From positions 1 to 64,000 of the forward strand of contig JBJHBT010000001.1 in assembly GCA_050485645.1 (NCBI GenBank): a DNA stretch of 64,000 bases, written 5' to 3'. The translations under genes and the position numbers were made by a program. Below the pieces are notes generated by a model. It saw only the letters and a program-made list of their open reading frames with translations, made no database searches and had not been told where the DNA came from. Source of the DNA: JBJHBP01 sp050485645. GTDB lineage: Bacteria > Pseudomonadota > Gammaproteobacteria > Steroidobacterales > Rariloculaceae. Shown in pieces: positions 27,275 through 36,424 of this stretch (position 1 is its first letter; each line of letters opens with the position of its first letter).

Positions 27275-28585
27275 ATGAGTACAGACTTACGCGATCCCGC
27301 CAACCGGCAGGGAGTGTTCTTCGGCTGGTTTGTGGTGGGTGCCTCACTGCTGGGGCTGGTGGTCGGCTTCAGCAGCTTCATGGCCATCGTCTTCGGGCTG
27401 TTCATCACGCATCTGCAGGCCGAGTTCGGCTGGAGTCGCACGGCCATCTCCGCCGGCGCAACCATCGTCAACACGATGGTCATCTTTCTGGCCTTCTTCG
27501 CCGGAGCCCTGATCGACCGGTTCGGTGTGCGGCGCACGATGCTGGTCAGCATCGTCGCCTTCGCGCTGCTAATCTGCTCGATGGGATTGCTGACCGACTC
27601 GTTGTGGCACTTCTACCTGCTGTATGTGCTGGTGCCGATCGCCGGCATAGGCATCTATCCGATCAGCTACAGCCGGCTGATACTGAACTGGTTCGACCGA
27701 CATCGCGGCATCGCGCTGGGCATCGCGCTGTCCGGCGTGGGACTCGCCGGCATGCTGCTGCCAGCCGTGATCCAGAGCACGATCGAGATCGCCGGCTGGC
27801 GTTATGCCTACGTGGCATTCGGGTTGCTGGTTCTGCTTGTCACGCTCCCCACCGCCTGGCGTTTCCTCCACGAACGGCCCGAGGACAGAGGCCTGGCCCC
27901 GGATGGCGACCCGCCCGGCACCCATACCGCGGAAGTGGCTGCCCGATACCATGGCGGGGACACGCTGGCGATTGCGTTGCGCCAGCGGGTGTTCTGGCAG
28001 CTGCTGATCGCCTTCGGTCTGCTGGGTGCGATCTCCATGGGGGCGCTCACACATCTGGCGGCAATGGCCAGCGACCGCGGCTACACTTCAGCTGGTATCA
28101 CGTCGATCATGTTCACCTATGGCCTGGCCGCCATCGTCGGCCGTGTGGCCTGCGGCCTGCTGGTCGACCGCTTTTTCGCGCCCTACGTTGCCACCGGCTT
28201 CATGGTGTCACTGACCATCAGCATGGTGCTGCTGGCGATGGGCATGCCCGGACCGGCCTTCTACCTGGCGGTGGTCATGTTCGGCCTGGCGCTGGGCGCC
28301 GAGTTCGATCTGATGTCGTTCATGGTCAGTCGCTATCAGGGCCTGGCTTCATACGGCAAGATCTACGGCACCGTGTACGGCATGTTCTCGGCCGGTGCCG
28401 CACTCGGGCCGATCTCGCTGGGCTGGTCGTTCGACAATCTGGGCGGATACGCGCCATTGCTGACCGTATTCGCCGGCTGCATGCTGCTGGTGATCGTGCT
28501 GATCGCGACATTGGGCCCGTACCGCTGGATTGTGAACAGGGAGGAACCTTCCCATGAATCGGCCGCGGCTGACGCCGCATCGTAG
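27275..28585 (+). CDS. MFS transporter, monocarboxylate/oxalate-formate type
   Basis: A 436-residue, 12-helix membrane protein. The N-terminal GWFVVGASLLGLVVGFSSF, the loop motif GALIDRFGVRRTM between helices 2 and 3, and the mid-protein GLLVDRFFAPY are typical of the major facilitator superfamily, nearest to oxalate:formate or monocarboxylate carriers. ATG 27275 follows GGGGGAG at a suitable distance; 27245 is an earlier, poorer start. It stands alone between genes on the other strand, so its substrate cannot be read from context. Confidence 0.88.
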   Translation: MSTDLRDPANRQGVFFGWFVVGASLLGLVVGFSSFMAIVFGLFITHLQAEFGWSRTAISAGATIVNTMVIFLAFFAGALIDRFGVRRTMLVSIVAFALLICSMGLLTDSLWHFYLLYVLVPIAGIGIYPISYSRLILNWFDRHRGIALGIALSGVGLAGMLLPAVIQSTIEIAGWRYAYVAFGLLVLLVTLPTAWRFLHERPEDRGLAPDGDPPGTHTAEVAARYHGGDTLAIALRQRVFWQLLIAFGLLGAISMGALTHLAAMASDRGYTSAGITSIMFTYGLAAIVGRVACGLLVDRFFAPYVATGFMVSLTISMVLLAMGMPGPAFYLAVVMFGLALGAEFDLMSFMVSRYQGLASYGKIYGTVYGMFSAGAALGPISLGWSFDNLGGYAPLLTVFAGCMLLVIVLIATLGPYRWIVNREEPSHESAAADAAS

Positions 28586-28621
28586 CTGCGGCTGCGCTGC
28601 TATCGATCCGGCTTTCCGGGT

Positions 28622-28655
28622 CCGGTGCCGGTGCCGGTGCCGGTGCCGGTGCCGG
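28622..28655. repeat. CCGGTG hexanucleotide tandem repeat
   Basis: Between five and six uninterrupted copies of CCGGTG in the gap between the MFS gene and the DUF2235 gene, just past the latter's stop codon on its downstream side. Such tracts are prone to slippage. It is not in a coding frame here. Confidence 0.9.
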
Positions 28656-28660
28656 CATGC

Positions 28661-29935
28661 TCAGACGTAAGCGGCGCCGGGCCGGTCGACCCACTCGAAT
28701 GGCCAGTCATCCGTACGTTGGCGCAGGCCGCCCAGAGCGTCGTTCAGCTCCGCGATGTTGAATGGACGATAGTCGATGCGCCAGTGCCTGTCCCGACCGG
28801 CGCGGCGCGCGTATACCTGATCGCTTTGCCACACCTCAGCCACCGACCAGTGAATACGCGGCTTGACCACATCGTTCTGCTGCCCGTCACTGCGCATACG
28901 GATACGCCGTATGCGGCGGCCCAGCAGCCTTCCCCCAAGGCCATGAAAGTGGAAGTCGAATGGAGTCTCGACCGTTACGCCGGCAAGTCGTGCCAGTGCT
29001 TCACGATCCCACTGGATCGGCCGCAATCCGTCCTCCCGCACACATCGATCGAGCCGGTTGACCATGAACTGCAGCGCCACGCGGCTCAGACCGTCGCGTG
29101 TATAGCCGCCGCCGACGTCCGCGTGCACGCCGGGAAACCAGACTTCCTCGATGTGATCGGCACGGTTCATCAGCGTCGGCAGGAAGGCATTGCGCGTCTC
29201 GTCGATGGCGACGCAGTGAACGGCACGCCGCACGGATGGTGAAACGGTCTGATCGCGGAACGGGATGTCGCCTCGCAGGCGCCGCCAGAGGGACACGAAG
29301 CCACCGATCAGGCCGTCGAGCAGCCGAAAATTCGGATATCGCAACGGCAGGACAAACGCGCCTACGGTGTCCCAGCAGCCCAGAAACCGAACCGGCACCG
29401 ACGCTCCCCTGATGTTCCGGCCGGAACCACGAGCCGCCACGATCCGTGTTTCCACCTGGCGGGTCAGGTGGTTCATGCAGCGCCGCGAGGTGATGTCCAG
29501 TGTCTGATGGAGGCCCCTGTCATGCAGGTCGGACGCCAGCAACCGGGCGCAGGCGGCGCCGCGGCTGAAGCCGACGATGAAGAAGTTATCACCGGGCCGA
29601 TATTCCTTGTTGATCGTTGCCAGCGCGGCACAGCGAATGCGCCGTTCATCCCCGCCGGTAAGACCAAACCATCGGCGTCGCCACCAGCTGTTGTCCTGGT
29701 GATTGCCGACGCCACGAAAGTATCTGGCTATCTGGGCGTCGCTGTCGGGCGCCAGGCAGTCGTAGAGCTTGCGAACGTTGGAGGGCGCGCCGGCACCGCC
29801 GTCCGGGCTGCGTTCCTCGTTCCACGTGCCATCGATGCCGATGATCACGTTGCGACCGTGCCCGGGTGGCGGCGCGGCGCTCAGATCGACGGTGTGCCGG
29901 GTCACAATCCGGTGGGGCATGACTTCATTGCTCAT
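28661..29935 (-). CDS. DUF2235-family alpha/beta hydrolase
   Basis: A 424-residue protein with the family start IIGIDGTWNEE, nucleophile elbow VGFSRGAACARLLA and late VWFPGVHADVGGGYTRDGLS (Asp/His region). DUF2235 includes type VI secretion phospholipase effectors (Tle1 group) and stand-alone hydrolases. No VgrG, PAAR or immunity gene is adjacent, so a stand-alone lipase or esterase role is as likely. ATG 29935 is preceded by GAGGAACAG; the open frame extends to 29980. It is divergent from the cupin gene at 30055. Confidence 0.85.
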   Translation of the reverse strand: MSNEVMPHRIVTRHTVDLSAAPPPGHGRNVIIGIDGTWNEERSPDGGAGAPSNVRKLYDCLAPDSDAQIARYFRGVGNHQDNSWWRRRWFGLTGGDERRIRCAALATINKEYRPGDNFFIVGFSRGAACARLLASDLHDRGLHQTLDITSRRCMNHLTRQVETRIVAARGSGRNIRGASVPVRFLGCWDTVGAFVLPLRYPNFRLLDGLIGGFVSLWRRLRGDIPFRDQTVSPSVRRAVHCVAIDETRNAFLPTLMNRADHIEEVWFPGVHADVGGGYTRDGLSRVALQFMVNRLDRCVREDGLRPIQWDREALARLAGVTVETPFDFHFHGLGGRLLGRRIRRIRMRSDGQQNDVVKPRIHWSVAEVWQSDQVYARRAGRDRHWRIDYRPFNIAELNDALGGLRQRTDDWPFEWVDRPGAAYV

Positions 29936-30054
29936 CGCTGCTGTTCCTCGCCATCCTGAACCCTTCCCGATGCCCGGCATGGCTTTCCTGCAGCATCAGG
30001 GTGAGAATTTCGCACAAATGCTATGCTCTGCGAAACTACAGAGAGGTCACCTCG

Positions 30055-30594
30055 ATGACACAGACCATCATGAAAGCCCCACCGTCATCCGCCAACAAGA
30101 TCGTGGACGTACCGGATCCGTTCAAGCATGTCTTTCAGAAACGCGGCGTACTCGGCACCTTCGTTGGCGCCGGTGAACAGGACAGTCCGTGGGTGCCTTT
30201 CGGCGAGAACGCCGCCATCAAGCATCTCGCGTTCGACGTGCGCCACAACATTTTCAGCAACATCCTGTGGATCAGGAAGCCCTGCGTGATCGGGACGCAT
30301 TATCACCGCGGCAAGATCGTCATGATCTGCCTGGAAGGCAGTGCCCGCTACCTCGAATATCCGTGGGTTGCCGAGCCGGGCGCATTCATCCACGAGGTGC
30401 CAGGCGAAGCCCATACCCTGGTCACCGACCATCCCCAGGGCTGCAAGCTGTTCGGGTGGATGCAGGGTGCCATCGATTTCTACGACGAAGACGCGAAGTT
30501 CGTCCAGACAGTCGACGTGTTCTGGTTCATCAATCACTACGAAAGCTACTGCGAGGACAACGGGATACCGATCAATCCACAGCTGTATATCTGA
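30055..30594 (+). CDS. Cupin protein, 2,4'-dihydroxyacetophenone dioxygenase-like
   Basis: A 179-residue single cupin. The metal-binding GTHYHRGKIVMICLEGSARYLEY and the second motif PGAFIHEVPGEAHTLV fit the 2,4'-dihydroxyacetophenone dioxygenase family, which cleaves a C-C bond with Fe(II). Family membership does not fix the substrate; an aromatic ketone or keto acid is possible. ATG 30055 follows AGAGAGG; the frame is open to 30001. It is transcribed alone, with a long downstream gap. Confidence 0.82.
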   Translation: MTQTIMKAPPSSANKIVDVPDPFKHVFQKRGVLGTFVGAGEQDSPWVPFGENAAIKHLAFDVRHNIFSNILWIRKPCVIGTHYHRGKIVMICLEGSARYLEYPWVAEPGAFIHEVPGEAHTLVTDHPQGCKLFGWMQGAIDFYDEDAKFVQTVDVFWFINHYESYCEDNGIPINPQLYI

Positions 30595-31258
30595 CGCTTG
30601 ACGGGACGACCGCGCCGTCGCATTCGTCGCATTCGCCCCGCAACCACGTCAGCGCGCGTCCCCTGGGGCGCCCGAATCAGCAGTCGGAAAGTCGATTGCA
30701 GCGGCTGCCTTTGACTCCCGTGGCCGGCCTTGTGTAATGCATACAATCGCCCCTCCCCCGGACAGAACTGTCCCACGCACAGCCACCGACACGCCGACAC
30801 ACTGACGGAGCAATGTCGGTAAGCACCCATCCCCTTCGCTCTCACCCTCCCCCCAAGGCCCGCGCATCAGCGTCGACTGACCGACGTTTGCGGCGTGTCG
30901 TGCCTGCCGACATCGTCACCCGCATTCGCACACGCTGCGCCTGTTTCGCATCAATTTTCCATGTACGGCTTGATTCCGAGATCGTTTGCGGCAACACTGC
31001 CTGCAATGCACGGTTGGTGTCAGTCCCGTGAGCACGAATGACCCATGATCGCTGCCGTGCGCAACGGCCTCGCTCAATCTGTTCATGGCCGTTTATTGCC
31101 GTTTCAGATCACAGCCTGTTTGTAACAACCTGCCATAGGAGACGACATACCGATACAAGATTCTTTTGGGGAAAATCCACAGCAAGCCAGGTTGGGGACG
31201 GGGGGAACAGCAGACCGGTCTTGATGCCTGGCGACATGCCCGATTGGAGGGAATACCA
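30595..31258. other. Long intergenic region ahead of the TonB receptor
   Basis: Some 660 bases with no convincing gene on either strand. It should hold the promoter and leader of the TonB-dependent receptor. I could not identify a Fur box, riboswitch or other recognisable operator. A GGAGGG ribosome-binding site lies at 31246-31251. Confidence 0.5.
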
Positions 31259-34200
31259 ATGCGTATCACGAACAAGTTGCCCGAAAACCTGGCGCCGAAA
31301 ACCCTGGCGCTGGCTGTCACGCTCGCTCTGGCGCCGACCTACAGCCCTTCCCTGTTCGCTCAGGAAGGCGTGGTCGATGAGATCACCGTGACCGGCTCCC
31401 GCATCCGGCGCCAGGACTTCATTGCCAACAGTCCCATCGTTACCGTGGACTCAAGCACGTTTGAGCAGACGTCGACGATTGGCATCGAAACCATTCTGAA
31501 TCAGCTGCCCCAGTTCATTCCGGGCGTGGTCGGTGCGGCAATCGATGGTGCGCTCCAGTTCGACACCGGAGGTTCCCAGTTCTCATCGGGTGGCATCGAG
31601 GCGAATGCGTTCATGACACCCGGTGCGTCGACCGTCAACCTGCGCGGACTGGGTGCCGGGCGCAATCTCGTGCTGGTCAACGGCCGTCGTGGCATGCCCA
31701 ACAATGCGACGATGACCGTCGACACCAACACCATACCCAGTTCCGCGGTTCAACGTGTGGAGATCGTGTCGGGTGGTGCATCGGCCGTCTACGGCGCGGA
31801 CGCGGTCGCTGGCGCCATCAATTTCATTCTGAAGGACGACTTCGAAGGCCTGGAAATCGACTCGAACATGGGGGTGCCACAGGAAGGCGATGGTGCGGAA
31901 TATCGAATATCCGCGCTGTTCGGCGCCAACTCCTTCGACGGCCGCGGCAATGTGATGATCGGGCTGGAACATTCGCGACGACAGCCGGGTGATCTGAACC
32001 GTCGAAGCTGGTATGTGCGTGACCGGGCTCATCCGAACGTGGCCGGCACGGACTTTTTCTTTTCAGACACCTATCTTGCGCCCAACTTCGGCAATCTGCC
32101 GTCCCAGGACGTCATCAATGATCTGTTTTCCGAGGCCGATCCCGATGCGGTCAACACATTTCAGAACTTTTACATCAATCGAACCACCGATGGCAGCGGC
32201 ACCATCTACACTGGCCCGGTCGTATTCGGCGGGGCCGCACGGGCAGGCGCCTACAAGTACGAGGGCGTGCTGCCGGAGCTGGTGGACGGCTTTCCGTTTC
32301 GCAAGGAAGACCCGCTCGGCGGCATTCATCAGAACCAGCTGGTGAATCCGATCGCGGTCGGACTGGAGCGTTATTCGCTGTTTGGCAGAGGTCACTTCGA
32401 CCTGGGCGGCGGAGTCCGGCTCTTCGGTCATGCCACCTTTGCACGCACCATGACCGACACATTGACCCAGTACTCTCCGGCCGTACCGGGCTGGGCCGTC
32501 GACATTCCGCACGGCAGCGGCCTGTATGCGGAATCGTTCGCGAACCCGACGCTGTTCGATCCGGTGACCAATCCAACCGGCGCGATCACCGGCTATGACC
32601 CGGCTACCGGTGCCCCGATATTCGATCCCGGCGCGGCGACTGCCGCCGCCTATCTGTCGGGGGGTGCCTTCGGCCTGGACTGTGCGCCAACCGGCGGATG
32701 CACGAACTCCGAGGTGTTCCCGAAACCTGTCGAGGCGAACGAGCTGCTGAACTCGCGCGGCGGCGGGCTCGGGGCTGATGAGGATGTCACCGTTGGGCGC
32801 GTTCTGGATTTTCTGGGCGAGCGCAGCACCAACAACACCTCGACCACCTTTCAGCTGGTCGCAGGATTGGAAGGTGACTTCGGGAACGGCTTCTATTGGG
32901 ACCTGAGTGTTTCGCACGGCCAGAGTGAGGCGGACAGTTCACTGAACAATTTCGGCTCTGTAGAACGCTACCGGGCAATCGCCAGAGCACCCAACTATGG
33001 CCGTGCTTTCACCGCCACCGGCAACCAGGCTGGCGGCGGATTCGGCGGGGGTACCGCAACCTGTTCCAGCGGCCTGCCATTGTTCCAGGAGTTTGCCGTC
33101 ACGCCGGACTGCATCGAGGCCATTCGCACGACACTTTCACAGAACGGCCTGATGATCCAGGAGTCCGCTGAGGCGAATCTGGGAGGCACTGCCGCACAGA
33201 TGCCTGCCGGTCCACTGCAGTTCGCTGTCGGTCTCAATTACCGCAAGAACGAGTATGAGTTCCTGACCACGGACAACAACCGCGAAGTCAATTTCCAGGA
33301 CCTGGTCATGGGACTGTTCCCGGCAGGTGACACAATCGGCAAGATCGACGTCCGCGAGGTTTATGGTGAGCTGCTGATTCCACTGGTTTCGAACGGCCCG
33401 ACGGGTATGAGGGCATTCAATCTGGAGCTCGGCGGACGTTATTCAGACTACAACACCTCCGGCGGCGTAAGCACGTTCAAGGGTCTGCTGGACTGGACGA
33501 TCGTGGATTGGGCACGGGTGCGCGGCGGTTGGCAGAGGGCAACCCGCGCGCCGAACATCTACGAGCTGTTTACGGGCCGCTCACTGTCGGTATTCTCGGC
33601 AGGCAGCGCGTTTGGCGATGTATGTTCACTGAACAACTACGGCAGCGCACTGAGCGCGGCGACAGGTGTGCAGGCCGGCAGCGATATACCGGCCGCTGCA
33701 ACGCCAGAACAGGCGGCGCAGACGCTGGCAATCTGTCAGGAGCTGATGGGAGCCGGTGCGGCTCAGGCCTACTATGACCAGGCCATCGCGGATCAACCGG
33801 ATCCGGGTACCAGCGGTTCAGTATGGATTACAGGCAACAGCAACGTTCAACCGGAAACAGCCGAAACATGGACGATGGGCCTGGTGGTCATGTCGCAACT
33901 GCGCGGCCCGTGGCTGCGAGGTCTTACCGGATCACTCGACTATTTCCAGATCAAGATTGACGATGTCGTTGCCCAGACGACCGCCACCCTTGTGTCAGAG
34001 CGTTGTTTCAGCGTCGATCTGAACCCCGGCGGTGACATCACCAACCAGTGGTGTGAACTGATCGCCCGCCACCCGCAAACCGGCGCCGCGCTGAGCACCG
34101 ACGTCACGTTTACCAACGAGACATGGGTGAAGTTCTCGGGTATCGACCTGCAACTCAACTGGAACGCCCAGCTTGCTGATCTCGGAATCAATTTCCTTCC

Positions 34201-34687
34201 CGGCGGAGTCGGCATGAACATGCTCGCGACGGTACCGCTGAAGATGGAAACCCGGGCAAGTGCCACTGCGCCGGTCTACGATTGGGTGGGTCACCAGAGT
34301 GGCGGAGAGTGTCCATCCGGATTCTCGTGCACCGGTTACGACTACCAGATCTTCGGGACCTTCAACTACTTCGTGAACAGGTTTAGCGCCAGCCTGCGAT
34401 GGCAGCACTATCCATCGATCGATGCGGGAGCACTGGTAGCGAATCCGGCATCTACAGCGCGTGGTGTGCACAGTTCCTACAACCTCTTCGGCCTCACCAC
34501 CAGCTACCGACTCGGAGACAGAGTCCAGATCCGGGGCGGCATAGAGAACCTGTTCGACAAGAATCCGCCATTCGTTGGTGGGAATCCCGACGCCGCGAAC
34601 TTTCCCGTTCCAGCCACCCGGACCACAGCGGGATTCTACGACCCGTATGGACGGCGGTTCTTCGTTGGGTTCAACGTCACCATGTAA
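31259..34687 (+). CDS. TonB-dependent receptor
   Basis: A 1142-residue outer-membrane transporter. A signal peptide (to about SLFAQ, residue 36) precedes a TonB-box-like DEITVTGSRIRRQDF, a plug domain with LNLRGLG-type (VNLRGLGAGRNLVLVNGRR) and VERVEIV-type motifs, and a long beta-barrel. Its size, with large extracellular loops, is typical of receptors for oligosaccharides or other organic polymers in gammaproteobacteria. The last residues are NVTM rather than a terminal Phe or Trp. The substrate is unknown, as no TonB, ABC or hydrolase partner is adjacent. A strong terminator follows. Confidence 0.93.
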   Translation: MRITNKLPENLAPKTLALAVTLALAPTYSPSLFAQEGVVDEITVTGSRIRRQDFIANSPIVTVDSSTFEQTSTIGIETILNQLPQFIPGVVGAAIDGALQFDTGGSQFSSGGIEANAFMTPGASTVNLRGLGAGRNLVLVNGRRGMPNNATMTVDTNTIPSSAVQRVEIVSGGASAVYGADAVAGAINFILKDDFEGLEIDSNMGVPQEGDGAEYRISALFGANSFDGRGNVMIGLEHSRRQPGDLNRRSWYVRDRAHPNVAGTDFFFSDTYLAPNFGNLPSQDVINDLFSEADPDAVNTFQNFYINRTTDGSGTIYTGPVVFGGAARAGAYKYEGVLPELVDGFPFRKEDPLGGIHQNQLVNPIAVGLERYSLFGRGHFDLGGGVRLFGHATFARTMTDTLTQYSPAVPGWAVDIPHGSGLYAESFANPTLFDPVTNPTGAITGYDPATGAPIFDPGAATAAAYLSGGAFGLDCAPTGGCTNSEVFPKPVEANELLNSRGGGLGADEDVTVGRVLDFLGERSTNNTSTTFQLVAGLEGDFGNGFYWDLSVSHGQSEADSSLNNFGSVERYRAIARAPNYGRAFTATGNQAGGGFGGGTATCSSGLPLFQEFAVTPDCIEAIRTTLSQNGLMIQESAEANLGGTAAQMPAGPLQFAVGLNYRKNEYEFLTTDNNREVNFQDLVMGLFPAGDTIGKIDVREVYGELLIPLVSNGPTGMRAFNLELGGRYSDYNTSGGVSTFKGLLDWTIVDWARVRGGWQRATRAPNIYELFTGRSLSVFSAGSAFGDVCSLNNYGSALSAATGVQAGSDIPAAATPEQAAQTLAICQELMGAGAAQAYYDQAIADQPDPGTSGSVWITGNSNVQPETAETWTMGLVVMSQLRGPWLRGLTGSLDYFQIKIDDVVAQTTATLVSERCFSVDLNPGGDITNQWCELIARHPQTGAALSTDVTFTNETWVKFSGIDLQLNWNAQLADLGINFLPGGVGMNMLATVPLKMETRASATAPVYDWVGHQSGGECPSGFSCTGYDYQIFGTFNYFVNRFSASLRWQHYPSIDAGALVANPASTARGVHSSYNLFGLTTSYRLGDRVQIRGGIENLFDKNPPFVGGNPDAANFPVPATRTTAGFYDPYGRRFFVGFNVTM

Positions 34688-34713
34688 AACCGCAGTCGGT
34701 ATTCTTCGGCAAT

Positions 34714-34748
34714 GGCGGCGGGCGCACGAGGCGCCCGCCGCCCCTTTC
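34714..34748 (+). terminator. Rho-independent terminator after the TonB receptor
   Basis: Perfect 12-bp GC stem, GGCGGCGGGCGC (34714-34725) with GCGCCCGCCGCC (34731-34742), and a 5-base loop, followed by a short T-rich run (CCTTTCTT). It starts 26 bases after the stop codon. Confidence 0.85.
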
Positions 34749-34889
34749 TTGGCCGCCCGCACCGGAAATCACACTCACCGCGTCCATTCGCCCCACCCAA
34801 GCCGCCTCGTCCCGGCTGTCGACACGTGACATTTCGCCCCGATACCGGGATACTTTCTCGCATTCGGAATCGCAGGGGGAGATGTCGCA

Positions 34890-35324
34890 ATGCCTTGGTG
34901 GGGTTGGACGATTATCGGTGTCATTCTGTTCGTTGCCGAACTGGTGGCGATCGACGCGCACTTCTACCTGATCTTTCTGGGCGCCTCGGCGCTGGCTGTC
35001 GGCGCCGCGGCATACCTGGGCGTGGACATGCCGATCTGGGGCGAGTGGCTGTTGTTTGCCGTGCTCTCCATCACCTTCATGCTCACACTTCGTGAGCAGC
35101 TGTATCAGCGCATGCGCGGACGCGCCATCGGTACGGACCGGCTGATCGGTACTCACGTCTCGCTGGCCGCGGAACTGGCGCCAGGCGCCACCTGCCGCAC
35201 CGACTATCAGGGCACGTCGTGGACGGCGCTGAACGTCGGCAGCGGCGTCATACCAGCCGGAGGCCGCGCGCGCATCGATCGTGTAGACGGTATCACCCTG
35301 CATATCTCGGCTGCCGCGGACTGA
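34890..35324 (+). CDS. NfeD-like membrane protein
   Basis: A 144-residue protein with two or three N-terminal membrane helices (about 4-22, 24-44, 50-68) and a C-terminal small beta-barrel (OB-like) domain with the GTSWTALN and PAGGRARI blocks seen in NfeD proteins. NfeD partners a stomatin/SPFH protein in membrane quality control; here the SPFH gene follows about 100 bp downstream. The N-terminal serine protease domain of long NfeD forms is absent, so this is the short type. Confidence 0.88.
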   Translation: MPWWGWTIIGVILFVAELVAIDAHFYLIFLGASALAVGAAAYLGVDMPIWGEWLLFAVLSITFMLTLREQLYQRMRGRAIGTDRLIGTHVSLAAELAPGATCRTDYQGTSWTALNVGSGVIPAGGRARIDRVDGITLHISAAAD

Positions 35325-35422
35325 TCGCGTCCGACACTGGCCCTGCTTCGCCATACCGCCACGAACACTTCGACCGCCGCCACAGACAACCGCTATAACA
35401 GAACGCGCTGAAAGGATCATCC

Positions 35423-36391
35423 ATGGATCAGACCATTTTCTTCGTTGTACTCGCCTTCACCGTGCTGGCGATCATCATCGTCGTGAAAACCGCGGTGATC
35501 GTTCCACAGCAGAGCGCCTACATCGTCGAGCTGCTGGGCAAGTACAACCGTACCCTGCGAGCGGGCTTTCACATCCTGATTCCGTTCATCGAGCGCATCG
35601 CCTATCGGCACAGCCTGAAGGAACTGGCCATCGATATTCCGGAGCAGGTATGCATTACCAAGGACAACGTGCAGGTGGGGATCGACGGCATCCTCTATCT
35701 CCAGGTGCTCGATCCGTCTCGCGCCTCCTACGGCATCACCGACTTCAACTTCGCGATCACGCAGCTGGCTCAGACCACGTTGCGCAGCGAGATCGGCAAG
35801 ATCGATCTGGATCGCACGTTCGAGGAGCGAGCGGCGATCAATGGCAACATCGTCAGTGAGCTCGACCAGGCTTCGGACCCCTGGGGCGTCAAGGTGCTGC
35901 GTTACGAGATCCGCAACATCAATCCGCCGCGCGATGTGCTTCAGGCCATGGAGAAGCAGATGCGCGCCGAGCGAGAAAAGCGCGCAGTGATTCTCGCATC
36001 GGAAGGCGATCGCGACGCCAAGATCAACCAGGCCGAAGGTGAGAAGCAGCGGGTGATCAAGGAATCCGAGGCCGCCAGGGAACAGCAGATCAACGAGGCC
36101 GCCGGTGAATCGGAAGCCATTCTTGCCGTCGCCACGGCAACGGCCGAAGGTCTGCGACGCGTTGCAGCCGCCGTCACAACCGACGGTGGCGTGTCAGCCA
36201 TGCAGCTGCGCATCGCCGAGGACTATGTGCGTCAGTTCGGCCACCTTGCCAGGAGTGCCAATACGCTGGTTGTACCGGCCAACCTCAGTGACGTGGCTTC
36301 GATGATCGCGCTCGCCACACGGGTGTTCGAGGGCAGCAGCGGCGCACCGGCCGGCGGCGCATCACGATCCGTGCAGACACCCTCCTCGTGA
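35423..36391 (+). CDS. SPFH/Band 7 (stomatin-like) membrane protein, QmcA type
   Basis: A 322-residue protein: one N-terminal membrane helix (about 5-24), then the SPFH domain (VPQQSAYIVELLGKYNRTLRAG region, and DNVQVGIDGILYLQV), then a long coiled-coil with repeated Glu/Ala/Lys (about 175-250). It probably forms large oligomers in the inner membrane and acts with NfeD and proteases such as FtsH, as is known for the family. The GGAPAGGASR tail is low-complexity. It follows the NfeD gene, the usual pairing. Confidence 0.92.
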   Translation: MDQTIFFVVLAFTVLAIIIVVKTAVIVPQQSAYIVELLGKYNRTLRAGFHILIPFIERIAYRHSLKELAIDIPEQVCITKDNVQVGIDGILYLQVLDPSRASYGITDFNFAITQLAQTTLRSEIGKIDLDRTFEERAAINGNIVSELDQASDPWGVKVLRYEIRNINPPRDVLQAMEKQMRAEREKRAVILASEGDRDAKINQAEGEKQRVIKESEAAREQQINEAAGESEAILAVATATAEGLRRVAAAVTTDGGVSAMQLRIAEDYVRQFGHLARSANTLVVPANLSDVASMIALATRVFEGSSGAPAGGASRSVQTPSS

Positions 36392-36424
36392 GAACGCTGC
36401 TATCGCCACCGAAAAGTGAATAGT

